Shown one piece after another: positions 17,354 to 24,903 of a stretch of DNA of 64,000 bases (position 1 is the first letter of the stretch; every line of letters starts with the position of its first letter). Below the pieces are notes generated by a model. That model was not told the DNA's origin. It did no database searches and saw only the letters and a program-made list of their open reading frames with translations. Made by a program: the position numbers and the translations under genes. This DNA is from G963667975 sp963677395 (GTDB lineage Bacteria; Bacteroidota; Bacteroidia; Bacteroidales; G963667975): positions 2,976,001 through 3,040,000 of the forward strand of contig OY781965.2 in the NCBI GenBank assembly GCA_963677395.2, read 5' to 3'.

Positions 17354-19423
17354 ATGAAAAAGATTGCTTTATTTGTATTCACCTTATTTTTAGTCCCTGT
17401 ATCAATGCACGCACAATGGCAGCAACATTTTGGACCTTTCGGTATTAATACCAACGCGATTGTAGAATTTAATAATAATCTTTATGCAGCTACTGACAGA
17501 GGAGTATATATAAGTCCGGTTAATTCTCCTGTCTGGACAAAATCAGGTAATGGCATTCCTGTTTATGAAAAGGCTCAAAAAATTGTAAAAACATTCTATT
17601 CTCTCTTTTGCAGTACAGGTTCAAGTCTCTTCCGATCAAATGATAATGGTGCAACGTGGGAGCAAGTAATTATTGACTCTAATTTGGTTGGTTCAATTTA
17701 TGATATCAAAGCAAATATGAACAATAATACTGTTTTTATAAGCACTGCTGACTCCATCTATTATTCCGTAAACAACGGATATACCTGGCAGAATATACAT
17801 TCAGGATTAACAAGTATTGGAGAATATGAAATTGAAATTCAGGGAACTGTTGTATATGCTGCATTACGAAACGCTCTAACAAATAATATTCAGATTTATA
17901 AATATAACATAGGACAATCCTCATTTATCCCTATCATTACAAATTTAAATACTCCGGTTGGTATAAATCACTTTAGAACAAAAAATGACACATTGTTTTT
18001 CACCAGTTATAATACTTTAAAGGATTCAACAACACTTTACCAGTTGAATCCTGCTCAAAACAACAATTGGGTATTAGCTGATACTACTACCCGTATTAAA
18101 TCAAAAGAAACATTCTTTAATTATTTTGGCGACACGCTGCTTATTGGTGTCAAGTATGCAGGTATCTATCTCAAACTTCCTGATTCAACTAATTTGAAAT
18201 TAATCAACAATGGCAATAAAATAAGCTTACCAAACTACATTTATAAGTATGGAAATAATTATTATATTGCAACAAAAACTGGCATTTACAGATCACCATA
18301 CATAGAAAATTGTGTTGATATTAATAAATATCTTTATATCAACGATGTAATTGACATATTCAAAATGGGCAATCTATGGTATTCTGTATCAAGAGAAAAC
18401 AGCATGTTCGATTCTGATAATCTTTCATCTTGGTTCAAAATATATAACGATACAGTTAATAGTTGTACTATTAATTTCTGCATACATTATTCAAACACAA
18501 TGTTGATTTCAACAAAGAATCCAAATTATGTTTTAAAATCAACGGACAAGGGTATTAGCTGGCACAAAATTCAAACCGGATTAAATAATCAGGAAGTATT
18601 GTGTTTAGCATTGAACGGCAATAAATTGTTTGCAGGAACCTGCTTTGGTTTATATGTTTCGGATACTCTTACTCTAACATGGACTCCGGTAAGCAATGGC
18701 TTACCTCAATATTCTCAAATTACCAGTTTATATGTTTCTCAGAATCATATTTATGCAGGTATAGCTGGTTATGGAATTTATATTTCGGATAATAACGGTA
18801 TATCATGGGCTTCAGCAAATACCGGATTAATTGATCCAACCTACGACAGCTATAAATTTCATGAATTCAAAGATAAAATCTATGTTTCAATGTTTAGTTA
18901 TATAAATAGTAATGTCGGTTTATATTCCAGTGATACAGCTCAAATAAGCTGGAACTATTTAGCTCCCAGTACCCCATTTTTGTTAGTAAATTCCTTTGCA
19001 ACATATAACAACTACCTGTTTACAACTACAAACAATGGTATCTATGTAAGTTATAACAACAATAACATATGGGTCAATTACACACAGAATATCAACACAC
19101 TAAACACAAACTATATTTATATTAACGGTACTGATCTTATAGCAGCAACCAATAATGGTTTTTACAAACGATCACTCGTTGGAATTGGTATTGAAGAATT
19201 TTCTTATTCTGGATCCATGATTGTAACCTCAACGCAACTCTCTTTCTCCAACATCCCCAAAAACACCACCGCAACCATACTTTCTATAGATGGTAAACAG
19301 ATTTCAACTATGCCATTAAACAATCAAAACAGCATCAATATCAACACTCTATCCCCTGGAATTTACTTAGTACGCCTTGTTAATCCTGAAGGTATCAGCA
19401 CCCAAAAGTTTCTGAAGAGATAA
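17354..19423 (+). CDS. Type IX-secreted protein with Asp-box beta-propeller repeats
   Basis: 689 residues. Signal peptide (MKKIALFVFTLFLVPVSMHA). The body is built of repeated beta units with Asp-box-like motifs: SNDNGATWEQV, SVNNGYTWQNI, STDKGISWHKI, SDNNGISWASA, each followed by a 'G/IY.S..NG' strand, consistent with a sialidase-like or Ycf48-like propeller. The last ~75 residues (from about 615: LSFSNIPKNTTATILSIDG...GIYLVRL...FLKR) form a T9SS type A sorting domain, which directs passage through the outer membrane and surface attachment or release. No sialidase catalytic Arg triad was recognised, so it may be adhesive or structural. It has its own promoter and long leader. Confidence 0.88.
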   Translation: MKKIALFVFTLFLVPVSMHAQWQQHFGPFGINTNAIVEFNNNLYAATDRGVYISPVNSPVWTKSGNGIPVYEKAQKIVKTFYSLFCSTGSSLFRSNDNGATWEQVIIDSNLVGSIYDIKANMNNNTVFISTADSIYYSVNNGYTWQNIHSGLTSIGEYEIEIQGTVVYAALRNALTNNIQIYKYNIGQSSFIPIITNLNTPVGINHFRTKNDTLFFTSYNTLKDSTTLYQLNPAQNNNWVLADTTTRIKSKETFFNYFGDTLLIGVKYAGIYLKLPDSTNLKLINNGNKISLPNYIYKYGNNYYIATKTGIYRSPYIENCVDINKYLYINDVIDIFKMGNLWYSVSRENSMFDSDNLSSWFKIYNDTVNSCTINFCIHYSNTMLISTKNPNYVLKSTDKGISWHKIQTGLNNQEVLCLALNGNKLFAGTCFGLYVSDTLTLTWTPVSNGLPQYSQITSLYVSQNHIYAGIAGYGIYISDNNGISWASANTGLIDPTYDSYKFHEFKDKIYVSMFSYINSNVGLYSSDTAQISWNYLAPSTPFLLVNSFATYNNYLFTTTNNGIYVSYNNNNIWVNYTQNINTLNTNYIYINGTDLIAATNNGFYKRSLVGIGIEEFSYSGSMIVTSTQLSFSNIPKNTTATILSIDGKQISTMPLNNQNSININTLSPGIYLVRLVNPEGISTQKFLKR

Positions 19424-19597
19424 TTCTATTACATTGTTTAGAATGCAAAGAGATTATTCAAAAAGTATCTCATCTGTTTAAAAAGACTTTCCCGACTTTT
19501 TAAACAGCCTCTTATCAGAAAGTAATACGATTTTGAAAATCGAACTTTAATAAAGGGCAATCTCTCTGAACATCAGTTCAGAGAGATTGCCCTTTAT
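19424..19597. other. Convergent intergenic region with two hairpins
   Basis: Contains a repeat-family copy (19457-19507) and a second, longer hairpin (19549-19598) separating the convergent T9SS and ribbon-helix-helix genes. Confidence 0.6.
19457..19507 (+). repeat. Dispersed intergenic hairpin repeat, copy 1
   Basis: Includes the perfect 12-bp stem CTGTTTAAAAAG (19474-19485) / CTTTTTAAACAG (19496-19507). The preceding TTCAAAAAG...TCTCATCTG block recurs at 48663 and, inverted, at 61020-61052. It could also act as the terminator of the T9SS gene. Confidence 0.55.
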
Positions 19598-19598
19598 T
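19549..19598. terminator. Bidirectional terminator
   Basis: A 23-bp perfect stem (core AAAGGGCAATCTCTCTGAAC at 19552-19571 and its complement at 19576-19595) with an ATCA loop, between convergent genes. The arm ends overlap the stop codon of the minus-strand gene. Confidence 0.9.
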
Positions 19599-19771
19599 TA
19601 TTCTTTTTTGTCTTCTTTTTTAACTTTCAGGCGGCCTTCATCTTTTAAGCACTTATGAATCATCCATTCCAGCTGGCCATTAATACTTCTGAATTCATCA
19701 GCAGCCCACTTTTCGATAGCCTTCATAGTTTCGACATCGATTCGTAAAACAAATGATTTTTTTTCACCCAT
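19598..19771 (-). CDS. Small ribbon-helix-helix (Arc-type) protein
   Basis: 57 residues. The N-terminal strand KSFVLRID followed by two helices (VETMKAIEKWAADEF and SINGQLEWMIHKCLKD) fits the ribbon-helix-helix DNA-binding fold (Arc/MetJ). The tail is Lys/Asp rich. It starts 11 bp after the SPFH gene stop, so the two are one unit; the pair SPFH protein + Arc-like peptide is seen in Bacteroidales. It may repress its own operon. No toxin partner is present, so it is not obviously an antitoxin. Too short to be found by length alone, but start, stop and fold all agree. Confidence 0.75.
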   Translation of the reverse strand: MGEKKSFVLRIDVETMKAIEKWAADEFRSINGQLEWMIHKCLKDEGRLKVKKEDKKE

Positions 19772-19782
19772 TTACAATATGT

Positions 19783-20637
19783 TTATTGATTCAGTGTGCC
19801 TGTATTGATTACAGGGGAAGTATCTTTATCGCCACACAAAACTACCAATAAATTGCTCACCATGGCAGCTTTCTTTTCTTCGTCAAGTTCAACAATTTTC
19901 TTTGTTGATAATAGTTTCAAGGCACCTTCAACCATTCCTACGGCACCTTCAACCATTTTACTACGTGCAGCAATAATTGCGGTAGCCTGTTGCCTTTTCA
20001 ACATCGCCTGAGCTATTTCGGGAGCATAAGCCAAATAACCTAATCTGGCTTCAATTACCGATAACCCAGCCAATTTCAATCGTTCCGATATTTCCTCTTC
20101 CAAACTTTTATTTACTTCTTCAAAATTTGAACTTAACGTTATTGAGGCTTTTTCATCTTCAAACTGGTCATACGGGAACGACCCTGCAAGTTTACGTACT
20201 GCTGAATCGGCCTGAATCTTAACGAACACTTCATAATTATCAACATCAAACATTGTTTTAAAAGTATCCTCTACCTTCCAAACTAAGATTGCACTAATCA
20301 TAATAGGGTTACCAAGCTTGTCGTTCACTTTTAACCGTTCACTTTCGAAGTTTCTGGCTCGTAACGAAATAGTACTTCTTGAATAAAAGGGTAGTGCCCA
20401 GTAAAATCCATTTTCTTTAATCGTGCCTTTGTATGCCCCAAAAAGCAATAGTACTTTCGAACTGTTTGGGTTTATAATAAAAAAGCCCGGTAATAAAAGC
20501 ATTATTACAAATATAAGGGGAATTCCAACCACCAAAATTTCATTCGACATAAGATAAATTACACCTGAAATAATCGCAATAAGAATCACCAGCATTAAAT
20601 AACCGTTTACTGCCTGAAATGATTTTTCTGTTTTCAT
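19783..20637 (-). CDS. SPFH / band 7 domain membrane protein
   Basis: 284 residues from ATG 20637 (a second ATG at 20649 would add MISF). Two N-terminal hydrophobic segments (about 13-32 and 35-55) are followed by FFIINPNSSKVLLLFGAYKGT, the start of a band 7 domain typical of prohibitin/stomatin/flotillin-like proteins, with SISLRARNFESERLKVNDK and a helix-rich C-terminal part (ILKRQQATAIIAARSKMVEGAVGMVEGALKLL). Such proteins form large membrane rings or microdomains and often scaffold proteases. It is followed by the small RHH gene. Substrate or partner not evident. Confidence 0.85.
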   Translation of the reverse strand: MKTEKSFQAVNGYLMLVILIAIISGVIYLMSNEILVVGIPLIFVIMLLLPGFFIINPNSSKVLLLFGAYKGTIKENGFYWALPFYSRSTISLRARNFESERLKVNDKLGNPIMISAILVWKVEDTFKTMFDVDNYEVFVKIQADSAVRKLAGSFPYDQFEDEKASITLSSNFEEVNKSLEEEISERLKLAGLSVIEARLGYLAYAPEIAQAMLKRQQATAIIAARSKMVEGAVGMVEGALKLLSTKKIVELDEEKKAAMVSNLLVVLCGDKDTSPVINTGTLNQ

Positions 20638-20668
20638 AAATGATATCATTTTAATATTATTAAGACAT

Positions 20669-20676
20669 CAAAGATA
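20669..20676 (-). promoter_or_regulatory. -7 box (TATCTTTG) of the SPFH gene
   Basis: Full TAnnTTTG match on the minus strand, about 30 bp before ATG 20637; the -33 element is uncertain. Confidence 0.45.
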
Positions 20677-20909
20677 ATCAAATTAGAATCAAAAATCGCA
20701 CAACAGAAAAAAATTATTCACCTATTAATGAATGTAATGCTAATGATAAACAAGGAGTAATAGACAAAACTCAATAACAGACCTGCGGAAGCCTATCCAT
20801 TTTACCTTTTTAATGATCATTCTGATACAATCGCTGACATCAATAATGAATTTCATAAACGATCATTTATTGAACTTAATCATTAATAGACTTGTTCGGT
20901 TTTAAAATA

Positions 20910-20949
20910 GAGAAACCGCTTACCGAATTAATCCAGTAAGCAGTTTCTC
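20910..20949 (-). terminator. Hairpin after the last gene of the hydrogenase-to-metallohydrolase run
   Basis: GAGAAACCGCTTAC (20910-20923) pairs with GTAAGCAGTTTCTC (20936-20949) with one mismatch, 26 bp past the stop at 20976. The following minus-strand sequence TATTTTAAAA is only a modest T-run. Confidence 0.65.
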
Positions 20950-20975
20950 ACAATACTAACTTTTGGCACTAACAC

Positions 20976-21764
20976 CTATACTTCAATCACCAGACTATCA
21001 TACGCCAGTTGAATATAAGGCGGAAGTTTGGCATTCACCTCTTCATGCAACCCAATAAAATGGCTTACATGTGTTATATAAGCATGTTCAGGTTTAAGTT
21101 TCTCCAAAACTTCTACCGCTTCGGGTAACGAAAAATGTGATACATGTTTTGAATTTCGCAGAGCATTCAATACGATAACTTTTGAGCCTTTTACTTTTTC
21201 GAGTTCAACATCCGCAATTGAGCTGGCATCGGTAATATAAGTAAAGTCACCAATACGAAAGCCCATCACTTCCAGCTTATCATGCATTACCTCTATCGGG
21301 ATAATTTTTACACCATGAACTTCAAAAGGTTTATTGTCGATGGTGTGAATAGTCAGCTGAGGAGCTCCAAAATAACGTGTTTCCGAAAATATATAGGGAA
21401 ATTCGGTTTGGATAGCCTCCATAACACGGGGCACACCATAAATATCAATCTTTTTATTCAATACATAATTGAATGCACGGATATCATCTATTCCGGCAAT
21501 ATGGTCGCGATGCTCATGGGTAAAGATAACTGCATCGAGATTAATTACATTCTCGCGAATCATCTGGATACGAAAATCGGGACCGCAATCAATCGCGATA
21601 CTCTTATCATCCACTTCCACTAAAACTGAAGCACGAAAACGTTTGTCGCGTTTATCTGTTGACAGACATACCGGGCAGTCGCAGGCAATCACAGGAACCC
21701 CAATTGAGGTGGCTGTACCGAGAAATGTTACTTTAATTTTTCCTTCGGGGTTCATAGTTTGCAT
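20976..21764 (-). CDS. Metallo-beta-lactamase-fold hydrolase, PhnP-like
   Basis: 262 residues. The metal-binding motif HEHRDHIAG (about 80-88) and later ligands (VMHDK, ITDASS, YITHVSHFIG) define the MBL fold; the N-terminal ACDCPVCLSTDKRDKRFR Cys pair resembles the zinc-binding insert of the PhnP / phosphodiesterase subgroup. Members hydrolyse cyclic phosphodiesters, for example 5-phosphoribosyl 1,2-cyclic phosphate; the true substrate here is not known. It begins one base before the stop boundary of the RibF-like gene (ATG 21764, stop 21766), so it is translationally linked. Last gene of the long co-directional run and followed by a hairpin. Confidence 0.85.
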   Translation of the reverse strand: MQTMNPEGKIKVTFLGTATSIGVPVIACDCPVCLSTDKRDKRFRASVLVEVDDKSIAIDCGPDFRIQMIRENVINLDAVIFTHEHRDHIAGIDDIRAFNYVLNKKIDIYGVPRVMEAIQTEFPYIFSETRYFGAPQLTIHTIDNKPFEVHGVKIIPIEVMHDKLEVMGFRIGDFTYITDASSIADVELEKVKGSKVIVLNALRNSKHVSHFSLPEAVEVLEKLKPEHAYITHVSHFIGLHEEVNAKLPPYIQLAYDSLVIEV

Positions 21765-21765
21765 T

Positions 21766-22692
21766 TTAATAAATTAAATCGTCAATAACCTGCTTATCTA
21801 TCCGCAACTGATTTTGCAGTTCAGTTTCGCCACTAATCTGGCGTTCACCACGGATAAACTTATAAAAATAGAGCATCACATTTCGTCCGAGCAAGTTATC
21901 CGGAGCATCAAACAATTGCACATCAACTAATGTATCCAGCGCATTTTCAGCTCTGCGAATAAAACACATACCTTTAAAAAATTCGCCTTCAACTTCGGCA
22001 TTTATGGCATACAAGCCTGTAGGTGGATACAATTTACTGTCTTCTTCGGATTTCACAAGATAACCTGGAAATCCGATTTTATAGAGCAATGGATCACTTT
22101 TCGAAAGCTGTCCCATAATAATATAATGGTGATCCAGGTAGGCGTTTGCCTTTTGAATGTCGCCATCAAAAATTGCTTTACGAATCTTAGTAGAACTTAC
22201 TGCTTCGTTATGAATATCCTGTTCCGGAATTTCTTCTACTTTAAAATTGTAATATTCACCTAACTCGTGTAAAAACTCATAATTACCTTCACGATTATGA
22301 CCAAAAAAGTGGTTAAAGCCCACTACAATCCGTTTCGCATGAAGAGCATCCACGAGTATTTTGCGAACAAAATCAATTGAAGATGTTTGAGCAAATTCGA
22401 GGGTAAATTCAAGAATTATCACATTATCCAGCCCGGCTTTACGCAGCATTTCAATTTTTTCGCGCTGTGTATTGATTAACAGCAGATCTTTTCCCTGTGT
22501 GTTTGGATAAAGAACCCTGCGCGGATGCGGATGAAATGTAATCAAAGCCGACTCACCATTCACTTCCTTTGCCAAACGCGAAAGTCTGTTGATAATCGTT
22601 TTATGACCAACATGTACTCCATCAAAAGAGCCTGTAGTAACTACAGGATTGCGAATAGATTTAAGTTGTTCAAGACTTCTAAATACCTTCAC
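21766..22692 (-). CDS. RibF-like FAD synthetase with degenerate riboflavin kinase domain
   Basis: 308 residues, RibF length. The N-terminal FMN adenylyltransferase domain looks intact: GSFDGVHVGH (residues 21-30, HxGH), GFNHFFGHNREG, and SSTKIR (about 170). The C-terminal riboflavin kinase domain is recognisable by position but its signature GRxxGFPTAN reads YKIGFPGYL near residue 207, so the catalytic Thr and Asn are missing, and the later Glu position reads DVQLFD. This suggests it still adenylates FMN (or another substrate) but may not phosphorylate riboflavin. A standard RibF would then be needed elsewhere. It sits between rex and the metallohydrolase in the redox cluster, consistent with flavin supply for HydB, but that is inference. 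Confidence 0.82.
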   Translation of the reverse strand: MKVFRSLEQLKSIRNPVVTTGSFDGVHVGHKTIINRLSRLAKEVNGESALITFHPHPRRVLYPNTQGKDLLLINTQREKIEMLRKAGLDNVIILEFTLEFAQTSSIDFVRKILVDALHAKRIVVGFNHFFGHNREGNYEFLHELGEYYNFKVEEIPEQDIHNEAVSSTKIRKAIFDGDIQKANAYLDHHYIIMGQLSKSDPLLYKIGFPGYLVKSEEDSKLYPPTGLYAINAEVEGEFFKGMCFIRRAENALDTLVDVQLFDAPDNLLGRNVMLYFYKFIRGERQISGETELQNQLRIDKQVIDDLIY

Positions 22693-22704
22693 AGTTATAC
22701 AAAA

Positions 22705-23352
22705 TTAAAGTTCGTGTTTTTTCACAAAGTAAGCCACCTTTTCCAAAGAAGTAATCATGTCATACTCTTCCAGATACACATGTTCCGATACATTTATTGG
22801 AGTAGAAGTATAGTTAAGAATACCCTTCACACCTGCACGAACCAGATCATCAGCCACACGTGATGTTTCAGAGGGAGGAACTGTAATTATTCCGATAGAA
22901 ATATTCTCCCGTTGAACTACTTCGGCCAGTTTATCATAATGGTAACAATGCACACCCCCAAAAACACGATCAGTCTTTTCCGGATTATTGTCGAAAGTAG
23001 CTACAATAGAGAGTTTGGAACGTTTGCCTTTCAGGTAGCCAATTAAAGCACGACCTAAGTTTCCTACTCCAACAATGGCTACATTTTGCCCGTCATTAGA
23101 ATCGATGATTTCGCCTATTAAATCGATCATGTCTTTAATATCGTAGCCTCTGCGTAGTGTTCCAGAATATCCTATAAGCATAATATCACGACGAACCTGA
23201 ACAGGAGTAATATGCAGAAGATTAGCCAGTTCATGCGAAAAAATATGAGTTTTTCCTTTGGCTACCAGTGAAAGTAAAGTACGACGATACTGACTTAAAC
23301 GTTCTACAGTCTTATCGGGAAGTTTACGAATGTCTTTATAATCTTTTGTCAT
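22705..23352 (-). CDS. rex: Redox-sensing transcriptional repressor Rex
   Basis: 215 residues. Winged helix at about 1-80 (LLHITPVQVRRDIMLIGY is the recognition region; the RRGYDI segment follows), then a Rossmann domain with GVGNLG at 95-100 binding NAD(H), and a C-terminal swapped helix. Rex leaves its operators when the NADH/NAD+ ratio rises, inducing fermentation and hydrogenase genes. It lies 14 bp after the receiver-kinase gene and 12 bp before the RibF-like gene. A Rex-like operator is found before hydC, eleven kilobases upstream, so rex may control the unit to which it belongs. Confidence 0.96.
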   Translation of the reverse strand: MTKDYKDIRKLPDKTVERLSQYRRTLLSLVAKGKTHIFSHELANLLHITPVQVRRDIMLIGYSGTLRRGYDIKDMIDLIGEIIDSNDGQNVAIVGVGNLGRALIGYLKGKRSKLSIVATFDNNPEKTDRVFGGVHCYHYDKLAEVVQRENISIGIITVPPSETSRVADDLVRAGVKGILNYTSTPINVSEHVYLEEYDMITSLEKVAYFVKKHEL

Positions 23353-23366
23353 TGGTGATAATTGTT

Positions 23367-24491
23367 TTATGTAGTAAATGGTATAGATACTGTAAACGTA
23401 CTGCCTTTATCAGGAGTGCTTGTAAGCATAATGTCTCCATTATAACTGTCAATAATTTTTTTCACGATAGACAAACCCAGTCCGCTACCGCTGATATTTT
23501 TAGTTTTTTGATTTTTAATACGGACAAACTCTTTAAACAAACGAGTCATTTCCTCTTCAGTCATCCCGATTCCGGTATCTTCCACAATAATATGAAGATG
23601 TTCATCGGCAACTTTCAGTGTAAAGAAAACTTGCCCTCCATCCCGGTTATATTTGATGGCATTCGATAAAAAGTTATTCAGTACGATTTCTATTTCTTTT
23701 GCGTCAATGTTAAATATAAGAGTGTCCGGATGATTAAAATTTATGGTAATATCACGTTGAATGGCCAAAGGTCTAACCGTATCCATTGATATTTGTGCAA
23801 TTTGTACAATATCAATATTTTGCAAATTACGATTTAAAGAGCCTGACTCGATTCGTGTTAGATCAAGAAGATCCAGAATAAGTTGTCGCATACCTTGAAT
23901 ACGATCGAGGGAACGATTCACAACCTGTTCGTAATCTTCAAGATTATCACCCATTTGCTTTTCCTGAATCATGCGTAAATAGCCTTCGATAGCATTCAAT
24001 GGAGCTTTTAATTCGTGCGAAAGCACCGAAAGGAACTGAAAGCGTATTTGTTTTCCGGCTGTATTCAGTTTTTTTGCCATCCGACGAAAATAAACTTGCT
24101 TGGTTATGGTTTCGATGGAAGAGCGTAATTCCTGAGGAGTAAAAGGCTTAGGTATAAAGTCGAAAGCTCCGCTTTTGTTTGCACGAACTGCCACTTCGAG
24201 CGAAGCATACGAAGTAATCATAACTACAATTACATCAATCTGGTTTTTGCTGATATATTCCAGAACTTCAATCCCTTGAATTCCGGGAAGTTTATTATCC
24301 AACAAAATGATATCAGGCAGATTAGTATTCACAATTTGAATAGCATCTTCTCCTGTAGGAGCCTCAATTACTTCAAACTTACACGCTTCATCCATAAATG
24401 GATACGAAACAGTAAAGTCTCTTAAAACTCTGGCAACCCCTGAACGGATTCCAGGTTCATCATCCACGACCAAAACCTTAATCAAGTCCAT
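23367..24491 (-). CDS. Receiver-histidine kinase hybrid (N-terminal REC)
   Basis: 374 residues. An N-terminal receiver (about 1-125) has the acidic pair DDE (10-12), the phospho-acceptor Asp in ILLDNKLPG (about 61), and the KP loop at about 112. It is followed by HisKA with the H-box SVLSHELKAPLNAIEGY (His about 160) and a HATPase domain: N-box LNNFLSNAIKYN, VEDTGIGM, GSGLGLSIVKKI. There is no membrane segment, so it is cytoplasmic. It probably receives phosphate from the upstream iron-sulfur kinase or the lone receiver and passes it on. No DNA-binding output domain is fused. Confidence 0.93.
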   Translation of the reverse strand: MDLIKVLVVDDEPGIRSGVARVLRDFTVSYPFMDEACKFEVIEAPTGEDAIQIVNTNLPDIILLDNKLPGIQGIEVLEYISKNQIDVIVVMITSYASLEVAVRANKSGAFDFIPKPFTPQELRSSIETITKQVYFRRMAKKLNTAGKQIRFQFLSVLSHELKAPLNAIEGYLRMIQEKQMGDNLEDYEQVVNRSLDRIQGMRQLILDLLDLTRIESGSLNRNLQNIDIVQIAQISMDTVRPLAIQRDITINFNHPDTLIFNIDAKEIEIVLNNFLSNAIKYNRDGGQVFFTLKVADEHLHIIVEDTGIGMTEEEMTRLFKEFVRIKNQKTKNISGSGLGLSIVKKIIDSYNGDIMLTSTPDKGSTFTVSIPFTT

Positions 24492-24494
24492 GAT

Positions 24495-24884
24495 CTAAAG
24501 TTTTAAAAGTTTATTGATTTCGCGTTGTAGCTGATCGGAACGAATCCCTTTATCCATATACAAATCAGCTTTAATCCATAAGCGATCTTCTTCTGAACGA
24601 ACATCAAAACTGATGCCTGTTTCAGCCGTAACTGCAGTTGCAATAATGATCGGTACTTCAGGATACTTGCGCTTAATTTTATAACTGAGAATAAAACCGC
24701 TATCGTCGTTCTCCATCATTAAATCGAGAATGCACAAATCCGGTTTAAACGACTGGATTAAATTCTCTGCTTCATATTGTCCTTCAGCAGTAACAACATC
24801 GAAACCCAGATTTTCCACCTTTTTTTTCATTTGAAACAGGTAATCCATGTCATCATCAACAATTAAAATTGTTTTTTTACTCAT
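24495..24884 (-). CDS. Stand-alone response-regulator receiver
   Basis: 129 residues, one receiver domain only. Acidic pair DDDMDY (about 10-15), acceptor Asp in CILDLMMEN (about 54) and the loop Thr in ATAVTAE (about 84). A Lys with a displaced context (MDKGIR) stands near 115. The segment after the acceptor (MENDDSGF) and the EDRLWIKADLYM stretch are longer than in classical CheY. No DNA-binding or enzymatic domain follows, so it is most likely a phosphorelay shuttle between the neighbouring kinases. It is 19 bp downstream of the iron-sulfur kinase and 3 bp upstream of the hybrid kinase. Confidence 0.9.
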   Translation of the reverse strand: MSKKTILIVDDDMDYLFQMKKKVENLGFDVVTAEGQYEAENLIQSFKPDLCILDLMMENDDSGFILSYKIKRKYPEVPIIIATAVTAETGISFDVRSEEDRLWIKADLYMDKGIRSDQLQREINKLLKL

Positions 24885-24903
24885 GATATATCTTTTTAAT
24901 TCA

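Larger units (their letters stand above)
20650..20975. other. Gene-free stretch between SPFH and the metallohydrolase gene
   Basis: Contains the SPFH -7 box (20669-20676) and the hairpin ending the upstream long unit (20910-20949). Short inverted segments AATGATCATT and related ATGATTAAGT-like motifs occur around 20810-20885, but no ORF is seen. Confidence 0.5.

Noticed and set aside
19598..19771. Antitoxin of a toxin-antitoxin pair
   Set aside because: No toxin-like small gene is adjacent; the partner is an SPFH membrane protein.
21766..22692. RibF-like gene as a pseudogene
   Set aside because: Full-length frame, intact adenylyltransferase motifs and tight operon spacing; only the kinase motif is altered.
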